Shown piece by piece: positions 34,801-44,892 of a stretch of 64,000 nt of DNA (position 1 is its first letter; each line of letters starts with the position of its first letter). The stretch covers positions 186,001 through 250,000 of the forward strand of contig JADBKP010000006.1 in assembly GCA_014896315.1 (NCBI GenBank), given 5' to 3'. Below the pieces are notes generated by a model that was not told the DNA's origin, ran no database searches, and saw nothing but the letters and a program-made list of their open reading frames with translations. The stretch is from Limnochordales bacterium. GTDB taxonomy: Bacteria; Bacillota; Limnochordia; Limnochordales; DUMU01. The position numbers and the translations under genes were made by a program.

Positions 34801-35277
34801 ATGGGTGTAACTCTGGCGGTCTTGACATTCACACATCTTTTGGGGACATCTCTTTGGCTTGGTGGCATCGTCGCTTTCCTGGTTTTGATAACGCTCGCGG
34901 CCCGCTCTGCTGAGCAGGGACGCAATGAAGCGGTACGTTCACTGTCGCAGGGGGCGTTCCTGCTCAACTGGATCATCATTCTGGGAGGAGCGCTTACAGT
35001 ACTCTCGGGTGTGATGCAGACCTTCGATACCTCCTCACCCTTTCTGGACCGGACGGCAGTACCGCTCTTTCTCATGCAATTGCTCGGCTTCATCGCGTTC
35101 CTGGGCTCGGGGCTCCTGTACCGGCTGGCCGCAACCGCTGCGAAAAAAGGCGAGGAACTGGCCCGTGGCAAGACAAACTATCTGCATTTTTTGACCGCCA
35201 ATGGCCGGGCCGGCTGGGCCGGCTTCTTTGTGCTTATCTGCTTGCTTGGCGCGCTCCTGGCATCCTCCCTGACCTGA
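34801..35277 (+). CDS. Four-helix membrane protein of unknown function
   Basis: This is a 158-residue protein with four predicted membrane helices (about residues 4-34, 50-70, 84-108 and 132-156). His in the first helix (THLLGTSLWLGG) and the general pattern recall CopD/DUF2269-like membrane proteins, where a His at that site can bind haem or copper. That is only a resemblance. The ATG directly abuts an upstream stop, and GGAAGGAGAG precedes it. It converges on carB. Confidence 0.6.
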   Translation: MGVTLAVLTFTHLLGTSLWLGGIVAFLVLITLAARSAEQGRNEAVRSLSQGAFLLNWIIILGGALTVLSGVMQTFDTSSPFLDRTAVPLFLMQLLGFIAFLGSGLLYRLAATAAKKGEELARGKTNYLHFLTANGRAGWAGFFVLICLLGALLASSLT

Positions 35278-35314
35278 AGGCCGGGCGCAGCCGGCGACGG
35301 CGACGCAGCGGGTC

Positions 35315-38300
35315 TCAGCGCCTGGTACGCTCCGTCTTCACCCGGCTGCCCCCGCCTATCTCCAGATACTCGCGCAGGGAGATTACCCCGTAGCTCTGCT
35401 TCTCCTTCACTACGCTGACGAGGGCCCGGAAAGTGTCCAGAGAGGTCAGGCAGGGGATCTTCAGCTCGGTAGCGGCTCGCCGCAACTGAAAGCCACTGCG
35501 AGCCGGTATCCTGCCGCGGGTGGGTGTGTTGACCACAAGATTCACCTTACCGGCGTATATGAGGTCGAGCACTGTCGGATGACCCTCGCCGATCTTGGCT
35601 ACCTCCCGGACGGGAACGCCCGCTGCCCGCAGGGCGGCAGCCGTGCCGCGGGTGGCGTATACTTCAAAGCCGATCTGTGCGAGCTCCGCCACGAGCGGTA
35701 TGCCTTCCTGCTTATCTTTGTCGGCCAGGGTGGCCAGTAGCGCACCCTTGTCCGGCACCGAGCCCACCGAGGCCAGCAGCGCTTTGTAGAGTGCCTCCTC
35801 TAGGGTGAAGCCCAGACCCAGAACCTCCCCGGTCGACTTCATCTCCGGCCCCAGTCCGATATCCACCTGTCCGAGCTTCTCGAAAGAGAAGACCGGGGCT
35901 TTCACCGTGTAGAAGGAAGGAACCGGAAGCACCCCGTCGGTATAGCCCATATCCCGCAGCTTCTGGCCCAGCATCACTCGGGTCGCCAGCTCCACCATGG
36001 GCACGCCCGTCACTTTGCTCAGGAAAGGAACGGTCCGGCTTGCCCGCGGATTGACCTCGAGGACATAGACCTCGCCATCTACCACCACGTACTGAACGTT
36101 CATCAGCCCCCGCACGCCCAGGGCCAGCGCCAACCGCCGGGTATAGTCAACAACGGTGTCGAGTTCGGAAGCGGTCAGGCTGTAAGGGGGAAAGACAGCC
36201 ATGCTGTCGCCGCTGTGCACTCCCGCCCGTTCAATATGTTGCATGACGCCCGGGATAACTACAGTCTCCCCGTCGGCAATGCAGTCCACTTCCACCTCCT
36301 TGCCCGCCAGATACCGGTCCAGAAGCACCGGGTGGCGGTGCGACACCTCGGCGGCGAGCTTCATATACTCCAGGAGTTCCGCCTCGTTGTTGACAATCTC
36401 CATAGCCCGGCCACCCAAAACGTAGGAGGGGCGTACCACCAGTGGAAAGCCGAGCTTGAGGGCGATGCCCATCGCCTCCTCCACCGAAGTGGCAGTCCCG
36501 CCTTCGGTCTGCCGGATGCCGAGGGAACTTACGAGGCGGGCAAACTTCTCCCGGTCTTCCGCGATGTCAATAGCTTCGGGTGCAGTCCCGAGGATCGGCA
36601 CTCCCGCCCGGGCCAGCGGCTCGCACAGGTTGATGGCCGTCTGGCCGCCGAACTGCACTACCACGCCGATGGGCTTCTCCTTCTCCACAACGTTGAGTAC
36701 ATCCTCGAACGTGAGCGGCTCAAAGTAAAGCCGGTCGGCCGTGTCGAAGTCCGTACTGACGGTCTCCGGGTTGTTGTTGATGATAATGGCCTCCACGCCC
36801 GCCCGCTGCAGCGCCCAGACCGAGTGCACGGAGCAGTAGTCGAACTCGATCCCCTGGCCGATGCGAATCGGTCCCGACCCCAGTACGATCGCCTTCGGCC
36901 TGGAGGAGGGTGGCGCTTCGTCCTCCCACTCCAGGGTGGAGTAGTAATACGGCGTCTCGGCCGCAAACTCGGCCGCGCACGTATCTACCAGCTTGTATAC
37001 GGGATTGAGACCGAGGCTCTGCCGCAGCCGACGTACCACCAGCTCGTCGACGTTCCAGAGCCGGGCCAAGTGCGCGTCGGCAAAGCTCCACAGCTTTGCT
37101 TGCCGAAGCAGTGCGACCAGCTCCGGAGGCAAGGTTGGTTGCTGCCCGCCGGCATTGCCTTCCGGAACCGCCTCTCCACCCACGGTGCTCAGCAGCTCTT
37201 GCACCCGTTCTCCCCAGGCGGCCAGCTTGTTTTCGAGCGCCACGACCTGCCGTATTTTCTCGATAAACCAGGGGTCGACCCCGGTTAGCTGGTTGATCTC
37301 TGCGGCCGACATGCCGCGGCGGCAGGCTTCCGCCAGTACGAAAAGCCGGTCATCTTCCGCCCGCTGCAGACGCCGCCGGAGTGTTTCATCAGAAAGCTCT
37401 CGCACTCCCGGCCACTCGAGGCTGTCCAGCCCGATTTCGAGGGAACGGACCGCTTTGAGCAGCGCACCTTCGAAGCTGCGGTCGATGGCCATCACCTCAC
37501 CGGTCGCTTTCATCTGCGTCCCCAGGGTCCGGTTGGCGCCGGCGAACTTGTCAAACGGCCAGCGCGGGAACTTGACCACCACGTAATCGAGGGCCGGTTC
37601 GAAACAGGCGGTGGTAGCGCCGGTCACTGCGTTGCGAATCTCCGGCAAGGTCAGGCCGACGGCGATCTTGGCCGCCACCCGAGCGATGGGGTAACCCGTA
37701 GCTTTAGAGGCAAGAGCACTGGAACGGCTCACCCGGGGATTGACCTCAATCACGTAATACCTGTCGCTTTGCGGGTCCAGCGCAAACTGGATGTTGCAAC
37801 CGCCGGCAATGCCAAGTGCCCGGATAATCTTGAGCGCCGCATTCCTTAACATCTGGCACTCCCGATCGGTCAACGTCTGACTGGGAGCCACCACAATGCT
37901 GTCGCCGGTGTGAATGCCGATGGGATCGAGATTCTCCATGTTACAGATAGTGATACAGTTGTCTGCCTGGTCGCGAATCACCTCGTATTCGATCTCTTTC
38001 CAACCGGCCACCGACTTCTCCAGCAGCACCTGGTGAATCAGGCTCTGACGCAGTCCGCGCAGACAGATCTCTTTCAACTCGTCCGGATTATGGGCGAAAC
38101 CGCCTCCGGAGCCCCCCAGAGTGTAGGCAGGGCGTACGATCACCGGGTACCCGATCTTTGCGGCAAACTCCAGCGCCTCGTCTACGCTCTCGGCGATCAC
38201 ACTTTCGGGAACAGGCTCTCCGATGCTCAGCATCAGCTCTTTGAAGAGCTCGCGGTCTTCAGCCCGTTCGATGGCTTCAAGCGGCGTGCCGAGCAGTCTC

Positions 38301-38638
38301 ACGCCCAGTCGAGCGAGTATCCCCTGTTTGGCCAGAGCGAAGGCGAGGTTCAGACCGGTCTGACCGCCCAGGGTGGGCAGGAGTCCATCGGGGCGTTCCC
38401 GTTCCAAAATCTTCTCCACATACTCCGGCGTCAGCGGCTCGAGGTAGACCCGATCGGCCATCTCCAGATCGGTCATGATGGTGGCCGGGTTGCTATTGAC
38501 GAGTATGACCTCAATTCCTTCCTCCCGCAAAGCGCGGCAGGCTTGCGTACCGGCGTAATCAAACTCGGCCGCCTGGCCGATGACGATCGGCCCCGAGCCG
38601 ATCACCATCACGCGGCGCAGCGTTGGGTCCTTGGGCAC
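35315..38638 (-). CDS. carB: Carbamoyl-phosphate synthase large subunit CarB
   Basis: CarB makes carbamoyl phosphate from bicarbonate, ATP and ammonia passed from CarA. Both ATP-grasp halves are complete: [21 protein letters not shown] with [14 protein letters not shown] in the first, and [21 protein letters not shown] with [14 protein letters not shown] in the second. The MGS-like allosteric domain forms the C terminus. It has 1107 residues against about 1070; an insert of about 30 residues ([12 protein letters not shown] region) lies in the oligomerisation domain. GTG 38638 (product starting [10 protein letters not shown]) fits both the family and the GAGGTG site. carA is not adjacent. Confidence 0.95.
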   Translation of the reverse strand: MPKDPTLRRVMVIGSGPIVIGQAAEFDYAGTQACRALREEGIEVILVNSNPATIMTDLEMADRVYLEPLTPEYVEKILERERPDGLLPTLGGQTGLNLAFALAKQGILARLGVRLLGTPLEAIERAEDRELFKELMLSIGEPVPESVIAESVDEALEFAAKIGYPVIVRPAYTLGGSGGGFAHNPDELKEICLRGLRQSLIHQVLLEKSVAGWKEIEYEVIRDQADNCITICNMENLDPIGIHTGDSIVVAPSQTLTDRECQMLRNAALKIIRALGIAGGCNIQFALDPQSDRYYVIEVNPRVSRSSALASKATGYPIARVAAKIAVGLTLPEIRNAVTGATTACFEPALDYVVVKFPRWPFDKFAGANRTLGTQMKATGEVMAIDRSFEGALLKAVRSLEIGLDSLEWPGVRELSDETLRRRLQRAEDDRLFVLAEACRRGMSAAEINQLTGVDPWFIEKIRQVVALENKLAAWGERVQELLSTVGGEAVPEGNAGGQQPTLPPELVALLRQAKLWSFADAHLARLWNVDELVVRRLRQSLGLNPVYKLVDTCAAEFAAETPYYYSTLEWEDEAPPSSRPKAIVLGSGPIRIGQGIEFDYCSVHSVWALQRAGVEAIIINNNPETVSTDFDTADRLYFEPLTFEDVLNVVEKEKPIGVVVQFGGQTAINLCEPLARAGVPILGTAPEAIDIAEDREKFARLVSSLGIRQTEGGTATSVEEAMGIALKLGFPLVVRPSYVLGGRAMEIVNNEAELLEYMKLAAEVSHRHPVLLDRYLAGKEVEVDCIADGETVVIPGVMQHIERAGVHSGDSMAVFPPYSLTASELDTVVDYTRRLALALGVRGLMNVQYVVVDGEVYVLEVNPRASRTVPFLSKVTGVPMVELATRVMLGQKLRDMGYTDGVLPVPSFYTVKAPVFSFEKLGQVDIGLGPEMKSTGEVLGLGFTLEEALYKALLASVGSVPDKGALLATLADKDKQEGIPLVAELAQIGFEVYATRGTAAALRAAGVPVREVAKIGEGHPTVLDLIYAGKVNLVVNTPTRGRIPARSGFQLRRAATELKIPCLTSLDTFRALVSVVKEKQSYGVISLREYLEIGGGSRVKTERTRR

Positions 38639-38660
38639 ACAGATCACCTCATCTATTCTC

Positions 38661-39866
38661 TCAGGCGGCAGATTGCCAAACGGAAAGGCATTCGTCCAGG
38701 ATCCGGACGCCCTCTTCGATCTCGTCCGCTGTTACCACAAGCGGCGGCAACAGCCGCAGAGTCTGTGGACCGGTGGCATTTACCAGGAGCCCTCGCTCCC
38801 GGGCCAGCCTCACCACATCCGGCGCGCCAGGACGCCCCAGATCGAGTCCCACCATCAGACCCGCGCCCCGGGCCTCTCGCAGATGATACTTGACAACCAG
38901 CTCATCCAGCAGGCCCAGGAGCTGGGCTCCCCGCTCGGCAGCTGCCTCTACCAGGTGCTCCTGTTCGATGACATCCAGCACTGCCAAAGCAGCCCGGCAG
39001 GCCAGGGGATTGCCGCCAAAGGTTGAGGCATGAGTGCCCGGCACAAACCCCTGCGCCGCTTCCGCGGTGGCCACCATAGCCCCGATTGGCACGCCGCCCC
39101 CCAGCCCTTTGGCGAGCGTAACAATATCGGGCCGGATGCCGGCCCGCTCACAGGCAAGCCATCTGCCCGTACGCCCCAGGCCGGTCTGAACTTCATCCAT
39201 GATCAGCAGGGCTCCCCTCTCCCGGGTCAGCTCACGGGCCGCCTGCAAATAATCGGGGGCGGCTGGAATCACTCCCCCTTCGCCCTGAACCGGCTCAAGG
39301 ATCACGGCCGCCACCGTCTCGTCAACCGCCCGGGCCAACGCCTCGACATCGTTGTAAGGCACGTAGTCAAAGCCTCCCGGCAGGGGCTCAAATCCCCTAT
39401 GGTACTTCTCCTGCCCGGTGGCGGCAAGGGCGCCTAGCGTGCGGCCATGAAAGGAATTCAGGGCAGCGATGATGGTCCGTCGCCGGTCTTCTCCCCGCAC
39501 CGCCACGGCGAAGCGGCGGGCCAGTTTGATCGCCGCCTCTACCGCTTCCGTCCCGCTGTTGCAGAAGAAGACCCGATCAAGCCCGGTCAACTCTGCCAGC
39601 CGGCGAGCAAGGCGCGCCTGGGGTTCAGTGTAAAACAAGTTTGAAGTGTGTATTAACTGGCCGGCTTGCTCCTGGACGGCGGCCACCACTCGCGGGTGGC
39701 AGTGGCCTACGGCAGCTGTGGCGATCCCTCCCACGAAATCGAGGAAGCACCTGCCCTCGGCATCCCAGACCCGGCAGCCAGCACCCCGCACCAGCGCCAG
39801 CGGCTGCCGGTTATAGGTCTTCATCCCGTAATCTTCAGTGAGAGCCACTATCTCCGCGGTATTCAT
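38661..39866 (-). CDS. argD: Acetylornithine aminotransferase ArgD
   Basis: ArgD is a class III PLP aminotransferase that makes N-acetylornithine. [48 protein letters not shown] and the PLP lysine in [15 protein letters not shown] are all present. From ATG 39866, which follows GGGAGGCAGG, it has 401 residues. It lies between argB and carB with the same direction, in the arginine cluster. Family members can also act on succinyl-DAP, but DapL makes that step unnecessary here. Confidence 0.93.
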   Translation of the reverse strand: MNTAEIVALTEDYGMKTYNRQPLALVRGAGCRVWDAEGRCFLDFVGGIATAAVGHCHPRVVAAVQEQAGQLIHTSNLFYTEPQARLARRLAELTGLDRVFFCNSGTEAVEAAIKLARRFAVAVRGEDRRRTIIAALNSFHGRTLGALAATGQEKYHRGFEPLPGGFDYVPYNDVEALARAVDETVAAVILEPVQGEGGVIPAAPDYLQAARELTRERGALLIMDEVQTGLGRTGRWLACERAGIRPDIVTLAKGLGGGVPIGAMVATAEAAQGFVPGTHASTFGGNPLACRAALAVLDVIEQEHLVEAAAERGAQLLGLLDELVVKYHLREARGAGLMVGLDLGRPGAPDVVRLARERGLLVNATGPQTLRLLPPLVVTADEIEEGVRILDECLSVWQSAA

Positions 39867-39988
39867 GAACTTCCTGCCTCCCGGCCCTTCAATCTTCCTC
39901 ACTTAGTGCGACGTGCCTCGTGCCGTGCATCCTGCCACCAGGCGACCCAATCCCCGGGCCATCGACCTCGCCAAAGCCGCCGGGTTTG

Positions 39989-40879
39989 TCAGCCTATGAC
40001 CATCGTTCCGATGCCGCGATCGGTGAAGATCTCGAGCAGTAACGAGTGAAGCTTGCGGCCATCGATGATGTGCGCACGCGACACGCCGCGAGAGAGGGCC
40101 CGGATACAGGCCTGCACCTTGGGAATCATGCCCCCCTGGATGCGGCGCTCCTCTATCATGCGGCTGGCCCGTTCCACCTGCAAGGCGGAGATAAGGGTCG
40201 CCGGGTCATTGGGATCTTCAAAGATACCCTCAACGTCGGTGAGCATGATAAGCTTCTCCGCGCCCAGCGCTGCCGCCAGCTCTCCTGCTACCAGATCGGC
40301 GTTGATGTTGTAGGCCTGACCGTCAAGCCCCGCTCCCACCGAGGAGATGACCGGAATATAGCCGGCCTGGGAAAGCAGGTGAACCGCCGCCGGGTTAATA
40401 GCCTCCACGTCGCCTACGAAGCCCAGGTCAACCGGCGCACCGCCAACCGCTGCCATTTCCTCCGGCGTCAGTTGGTGTTTGCGAGCAACGATAAGGTTGC
40501 CGTCAACCCCCGATAGCCCCACCGCCCGGCCTCCGTATCGGTTAATGAGCGACACCAGCTGCTGGTTGATCTTGCCCACGAGTACCATCTGGACTATTTC
40601 CATTGTCTCGGCATCGGTGACGCGCAGCCCGCCTACAAACTGCGACTCCTTCCCGAGTTTCTGGAGCATGGCTGTGATCTCTGGGCCGCCGCCATGAACG
40701 ATGACCGGATGCACGCCAACATACTTGAGCAGAATGACGTCGAGGACCACCGCCCGGGTCAACTCTGCATTGTCCATGGCATGGCCCCCGTACTTGATCA
40801 CGAAGGTCTTGCCCGCAAAGGTACGAATGTACGGCAGCGCTTCGACGAGCACCCCTGCTTTCTCCACCGAGCTCAGCAC
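39989..40879 (-). CDS. argB: Acetylglutamate kinase ArgB
   Basis: ArgB phosphorylates N-acetylglutamate. KTFVIKYGGHAMDN, VIVHGGGPEITAML and VGLSGVDGNLIVARK are characteristic of the amino acid kinase fold. The start is GTG 40879, 8 nt after AGGGAGG, giving 296 residues beginning MLSSVEKAGVLVEALPYIRTF, the standard ArgB opening. The frame is open further up to 40984 without resemblance to the family. An N-terminal helix before the kinase core suggests the hexameric, arginine-inhibited type; that is inference. Confidence 0.95.
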   Translation of the reverse strand: MLSSVEKAGVLVEALPYIRTFAGKTFVIKYGGHAMDNAELTRAVVLDVILLKYVGVHPVIVHGGGPEITAMLQKLGKESQFVGGLRVTDAETMEIVQMVLVGKINQQLVSLINRYGGRAVGLSGVDGNLIVARKHQLTPEEMAAVGGAPVDLGFVGDVEAINPAAVHLLSQAGYIPVISSVGAGLDGQAYNINADLVAGELAAALGAEKLIMLTDVEGIFEDPNDPATLISALQVERASRMIEERRIQGGMIPKVQACIRALSRGVSRAHIIDGRKLHSLLLEIFTDRGIGTMVIG

Positions 40880-40980
40880 CAATGTCGCCTCCCTTGATCT
40901 ATTCCCGTCCATCCTGCGATACCCAAGATCGCCGGCCGGTTGCTGCCCGATCACCAATCCCAGAATTGGCCAGGCACCCC

Positions 40981-42213
40981 TCACGTCCGGTAACTCGCAT
41001 TTATCTTTACATAGTCATAGGTCAAGTCACAGCCCCAGGCGACGGCTTCGCCCTGGCCCTCCTCCATTACCAGCCTTACCACCACTTCGGGTTGGCGCAG
41101 GACCTCCGAGGCAACCGCTTCGTCGAAGGGTAGTGCCGAGCCGCGGTCACAGACCTGCACATGCCCGAGGAAGATGCTGACGCCTTCCGGTCGGAAGGGA
41201 ACCCCCGCATAACCGGCCGCGCACAGGATCCGTCCCCAGTTTGCATCTCCGCCGAAGATCGCTGCTTTCACAAGATTGGAGCGGACGATACTGCGGGCTA
41301 TGATCCTGGCCGCTTCATCGGAGGCTGCTCCCTCGACCCTCACCTCGAGCAGCTTGGTGGCGCCCTCGCCGTCCCGGGCGATCGCTTTGGCCAGCTCGCG
41401 GGCTGCGTACTCCAGAGCCCGAGCAAAGTTCGGAAACTCGGGATCGTCCGCGGTCAGAGGCCGGTTGCCTGCCATACCGTTGGCCAGCAGCAACGCCATA
41501 TCGTTGGTGCTGGTGTCACCGTCAACAGAGATCTGATTGAACGTCCGCCGCACGACATCACGGAAGAGCCGGTCCAGCGACTCTCTTTCCACCGCACAAT
41601 CCGTAGCTAAGAAAGCCAGCATGGTGGCCATATTCGGATGTATCATCCCCGAACCCTTGGCCATTCCGGCCAGAAAGCAGTCATGTCCCTGGATGCGGAA
41701 ACGTACTGCCACCTCTTTGGGCACGGTGTCGGTGGTCATAATGCCTTCCACGGCAGCGGCTGCCGCTTCGCGACTTTTCGCAAGCTCCCGGGCGGCTTGG
41801 GCGATCCCGGCCCGCACTTTCTCCATGTCGAGCGGAAGGCCAATAACACCCGTGGATGCTACCAGTACCTCTTCCTCGTCCAGGCCCAACTCTTGCGCAA
41901 CGGCAGCGCCCATGGCAAGCGCGTCCCGCTCCCCCCGCGGGCCATTACATGCATTGGCATTGCCGCTGTTGCAGACAATGGCACGTGCTACCCCCCGCCC
42001 GCGCACTCGTGCCTGGGTAATCACCACCGGGGCTGCCTTGACCTGGTTGGTGGTAAAAGTACCGACCACCGCTGCCGGAACCTCGGAATAGATCAGGGTC
42101 AGGTCTCGCCGCTTCCGCTTGAGACCGCAATGCACACCGGCAGCCAGGATACCCCGCACCACCGTTATCCCTGCCTCGATCAGCTCGATCTCATCGCCTT
42201 CAACCAGTTGCAT
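40981..42213 (-). CDS. argJ: Bifunctional ornithine acetyltransferase / N-acetylglutamate synthase ArgJ
   Basis: ArgJ recycles the acetyl group from acetylornithine to glutamate, which makes the arginine pathway cyclic. It cleaves itself before the Thr in HPNMATMLAFLATD to give two chains. AIVCNSGNANACNGPRG and SVDGDTSTNDMALLLANG are conserved blocks. ATG 42213 follows GGAGGAG and gives 410 residues, the normal length. A further ATG at 42249 has no good ribosome site. It stands between argC and argB. Confidence 0.95.
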   Translation of the reverse strand: MQLVEGDEIELIEAGITVVRGILAAGVHCGLKRKRRDLTLIYSEVPAAVVGTFTTNQVKAAPVVITQARVRGRGVARAIVCNSGNANACNGPRGERDALAMGAAVAQELGLDEEEVLVASTGVIGLPLDMEKVRAGIAQAARELAKSREAAAAAVEGIMTTDTVPKEVAVRFRIQGHDCFLAGMAKGSGMIHPNMATMLAFLATDCAVERESLDRLFRDVVRRTFNQISVDGDTSTNDMALLLANGMAGNRPLTADDPEFPNFARALEYAARELAKAIARDGEGATKLLEVRVEGAASDEAARIIARSIVRSNLVKAAIFGGDANWGRILCAAGYAGVPFRPEGVSIFLGHVQVCDRGSALPFDEAVASEVLRQPEVVVRLVMEEGQGEAVAWGCDLTYDYVKINASYRT

Positions 42214-42285
42214 GCTCTCCTCCAACCGCGTCCACCCCTCACTCGCCATGATCAGCTAAGGTAAGCCACTCTTTCCCCCTTGTGA

Positions 42286-43332
42286 TCACGGATAGACGGG
42301 CACAGCGGTCAGGCCTGTCTCTTCGGGAAAACCAAACATCAGGTTGAAGTTCTGCACCGCCTGCCCGGCCGCACCCTTCCGCAAATTGTCCAGTGCCGCC
42401 ATGGCAATCGCGGTCCTGCCGTCAGGGCTGATTCTGACAGTGACATCGCAGAAGTTGCTCCCTGCCACCGCCTTTATCTGAGGGAGTCTCTCCTCATCCA
42501 GCACCCGCACAAACCGTTCACCGCCATAAGCCTGCCGGTAGAGGGCCACCGCCTCGCCGCAGGTCAGCTCACGCGCCAGCGGAACGAAGCTCGTAGCCAG
42601 GATCCCGCGGCTTGCGGGAATCAGCTGGGGAACGAAGTTGACACTCACCGGCCGTCCGGCGAGCCAGGAGGCCTCCTGTTCCATCTCCGGAGTGTGTCGG
42701 TGCGTCGCTACCTGGTAGGGACGGGCATTCTCTGTCATCTCCGGAAAGTGGTATCCGGGCGCGGGCGTAGCGCCGGCGCCGCTGACTCCAGAAAGCGCGC
42801 AGACCTGTACCGGACCATCTCCTACGTATCCCCCTTTAAGCAGCGGCGCCAAAGAGAGCAAGACCGCGGTGGGATAACATCCCGGATTGGCCACCAGGCG
42901 CGCCTTCCTGATGGCTTCCCGGTGCAACTCCGGCAGACCATAGACAGCCTGCGAAAGCCAGGGAAGCGTCTCTTCGTCGTGGGCGAACCGGTAGTAGCGG
43001 GGGTAAAGTGCTGGATCCCGCAACCGGAAGTCCGCCCCCAGGTCAATGTAGCGGCAACCGGCCCGCATGGCCGCCAGCACCAGCTCCCGTGCTGCACCGG
43101 CCGGAGTCGATCCGAAGATGCAGTCCACCGCAGAACTGAGCTTCTCCGGCTCGAGCGGTTCAAACACGAGATCATCCCTGTGAACCAGGTGAGGGAAGAC
43201 CACGCCGACCGGCTGGCCCGCATGCTGTCGCGAGATCAGGTGAATCTCTTCTACCCCCGGATGGCTGAGCAACAAAGAAAGAAGTTCGCCGCCGGCATAA
43301 CCCGACGCGCCGACGATTGCCACCTTGACCAA
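42286..43332 (-). CDS. argC: N-acetyl-gamma-glutamyl-phosphate reductase ArgC
   Basis: ArgC reduces acetylglutamyl phosphate with NADPH. VKVAIVGASGYAGGELL is the nucleotide-binding start, and the catalytic Cys is in LVANPGCYPTAVLLSL. It ends in the usual dimer region with KGAAGQAVQNFN. The start is probably TTG 43332, after GGAAGG at 10 nt, giving 348 residues; a TTG at 43353 and GTG at 43323 are alternatives. It is the first gene of argCJBD-carB and lies behind an ARG-box promoter. Confidence 0.94.
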   Translation of the reverse strand: MVKVAIVGASGYAGGELLSLLLSHPGVEEIHLISRQHAGQPVGVVFPHLVHRDDLVFEPLEPEKLSSAVDCIFGSTPAGAARELVLAAMRAGCRYIDLGADFRLRDPALYPRYYRFAHDEETLPWLSQAVYGLPELHREAIRKARLVANPGCYPTAVLLSLAPLLKGGYVGDGPVQVCALSGVSGAGATPAPGYHFPEMTENARPYQVATHRHTPEMEQEASWLAGRPVSVNFVPQLIPASRGILATSFVPLARELTCGEAVALYRQAYGGERFVRVLDEERLPQIKAVAGSNFCDVTVRISPDGRTAIAMAALDNLRKGAAGQAVQNFNLMFGFPEETGLTAVPVYP

Positions 43333-43362
43333 GACAACCCCGCCTTCCGCCAAGTTGCGTTC

Positions 43363-43391
43363 AGTATACTACCGGCAGCATAAATATGCAA
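43363..43391 (-). promoter_or_regulatory. argC promoter with an ArgR/AhrC box
   Basis: On the minus strand TTGCAT (43386-43391), a 17-nt spacer and TATACT (43363-43368) make a sigma-A promoter. The -35 is overlapped by TGCATATTTATGCT (43377-43390), which matches 13 of 14 positions of the ARG box form TGMATWWWWATKCA. Arginine-loaded ArgR/AhrC bound here should block RNA polymerase. The argR gene is not in the window. Confidence 0.7.
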
Positions 43392-43491
43392 TAACGCCGC
43401 GTAAAAATCCAAAGGTCAGCAAAGAACTGTGCCCCTTCCGATGTCCTGAGAATGGGTAGGGCTGTCAGGCAATCTTACGGGCAGGAGTGCA

Positions 43492-44835
43492 CTACCCCTC
43501 ACGCTCGGTCAGCCGAAAGCTCAACTCGCTGAGCCTTCCCTCTTCCACCAGTTCGACCCTGGCTCCCAATCCACGCAGCTTGCCGACGGGGTCTTCGTAA
43601 CCGCGCAGCAGATGCTCAACTCCCTGAATAACCGAGATGCCCTCGGCCATCAAACTGCCGATCACGAGTGCGGCCGCCATGCGCAGATCCGACGCAAAGA
43701 GCGGAGCTCCGGTCAACCGGGGAACGCCCTCAATCACAGCCGTAGACCCGTCGCACTTGATGCAAGCGCCTAGCCGGTTCAACTCGTCCACATGGCGAAA
43801 GCGGTTTTCAAAGACGCGCTCGTAAACAACACTCGTCCCTTCTGCCCGGGTCAGATAGGCCGTAAATTGGGGTTGCAGGTCTGTGGGAAAACCGGGATAC
43901 GGTATGGTGGTGATATGAACCGCCCGCGGGCGCAGGGGGCCGCGGGCCACAATCGCGTCCTCACTGATCGATACCTCAGCACCGGTTTCGATCACCTTGG
44001 CAATGACTGCCTCCAGGTGCTTGGCGATCACATTCTCCACCCTTATGGTGCCACCACAGGCCAGGCCGGCCAGAAGATAAGTTCCGGCCTCAATCCGGTC
44101 CGGGATCAGGGTGTGTGCCGCCCCGTTGAGCCGGTGCTGGCCGGTAATGCGGATCAGATCCGTGCCGGCCCCTCGCACCTGAGCGCCCATGGAGTTAAGG
44201 AAAGTGGCGAGATCTACGATCTCCGGCTCCTTGGCCGGGTTGTGAATCACCGTCTGCCCGTCAGCCAGGGTGGCAGCCATCATGATGTTCTCCGTCGCCC
44301 CGACACTAGGGAAATCGAGATAGATCTCCGCCCCATGCAAGCGGCCGCCGGGAACCTGCCCGGTAACAAAGCCGTGTTCGACCCTGATATCGGCCCCCAT
44401 AGCGGCCAAGCCCTTAAGGTGCAGGTCGATCGGGCGCGAACCGATATCGCACCCTCCGGGAAGAGCCACCTTAGCCTTGCCGAAACGGGTAAGCAGCGGT
44501 CCCAGAAAGAGAATGGAGGCGCGCAGCTTCTTCGCCAGGTCGTGGGGGACGATCCGATCGCCCTCAGCAGCCTGCCGTACCTCCACCACCGCCCCGGCAG
44601 GTTCGGCACGCGCCGTCCCGTCCGGACCGGTCAGAAACCGAGCTTTGAACCCTACAGCGTTTAAGATCTCGAGCAATACGAGCACGTCGGCAATGACCGG
44701 CACGTGCCGCAGAAAGCAGGGTTCTTCCGTGAGTGTCGTCGCTGGCAGGATCGCAGCCGCCGAATTCTTCGCCCCGCTGATAATCACGCGCCCCTCAAGG
44801 CGCTGCCCGCCTTCCACCCTCAGTACCTGCCCCAC
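43492..44835 (-). CDS. murA: UDP-N-acetylglucosamine 1-carboxyvinyltransferase MurA
   Basis: MurA adds enolpyruvate to UDP-GlcNAc, the first committed step of peptidoglycan synthesis. GRVIISGAKNSAAAILPA opens the protein. The catalytic Cys is in LPGGCDIGSRPIDLHLKGL, so the enzyme should be open to fosfomycin. FPSVGATENIMMAA and YPGFPTDLQPQ are also conserved. The length of 447 is slightly above the usual 420-430, with extra residues around 65-85. GTG 44835 follows a GGGGGAG site. Firmicutes often have two murA copies; which one this is cannot be told. Confidence 0.95.
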   Translation of the reverse strand: MGQVLRVEGGQRLEGRVIISGAKNSAAAILPATTLTEEPCFLRHVPVIADVLVLLEILNAVGFKARFLTGPDGTARAEPAGAVVEVRQAAEGDRIVPHDLAKKLRASILFLGPLLTRFGKAKVALPGGCDIGSRPIDLHLKGLAAMGADIRVEHGFVTGQVPGGRLHGAEIYLDFPSVGATENIMMAATLADGQTVIHNPAKEPEIVDLATFLNSMGAQVRGAGTDLIRITGQHRLNGAAHTLIPDRIEAGTYLLAGLACGGTIRVENVIAKHLEAVIAKVIETGAEVSISEDAIVARGPLRPRAVHITTIPYPGFPTDLQPQFTAYLTRAEGTSVVYERVFENRFRHVDELNRLGACIKCDGSTAVIEGVPRLTGAPLFASDLRMAAALVIGSLMAEGISVIQGVEHLLRGYEDPVGKLRGLGARVELVEEGRLSELSFRLTEREG

Positions 44836-44892
44836 CTGTACTCCCCCCGGGAAGGGCTTTCTACCCTTTCCGCCTGATTCCTGCTCTTTCGT

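Noticed and set aside
36215-37288. 357-codon open frame on the plus strand
   Set aside because: It is antisense to carB and shows no domain.
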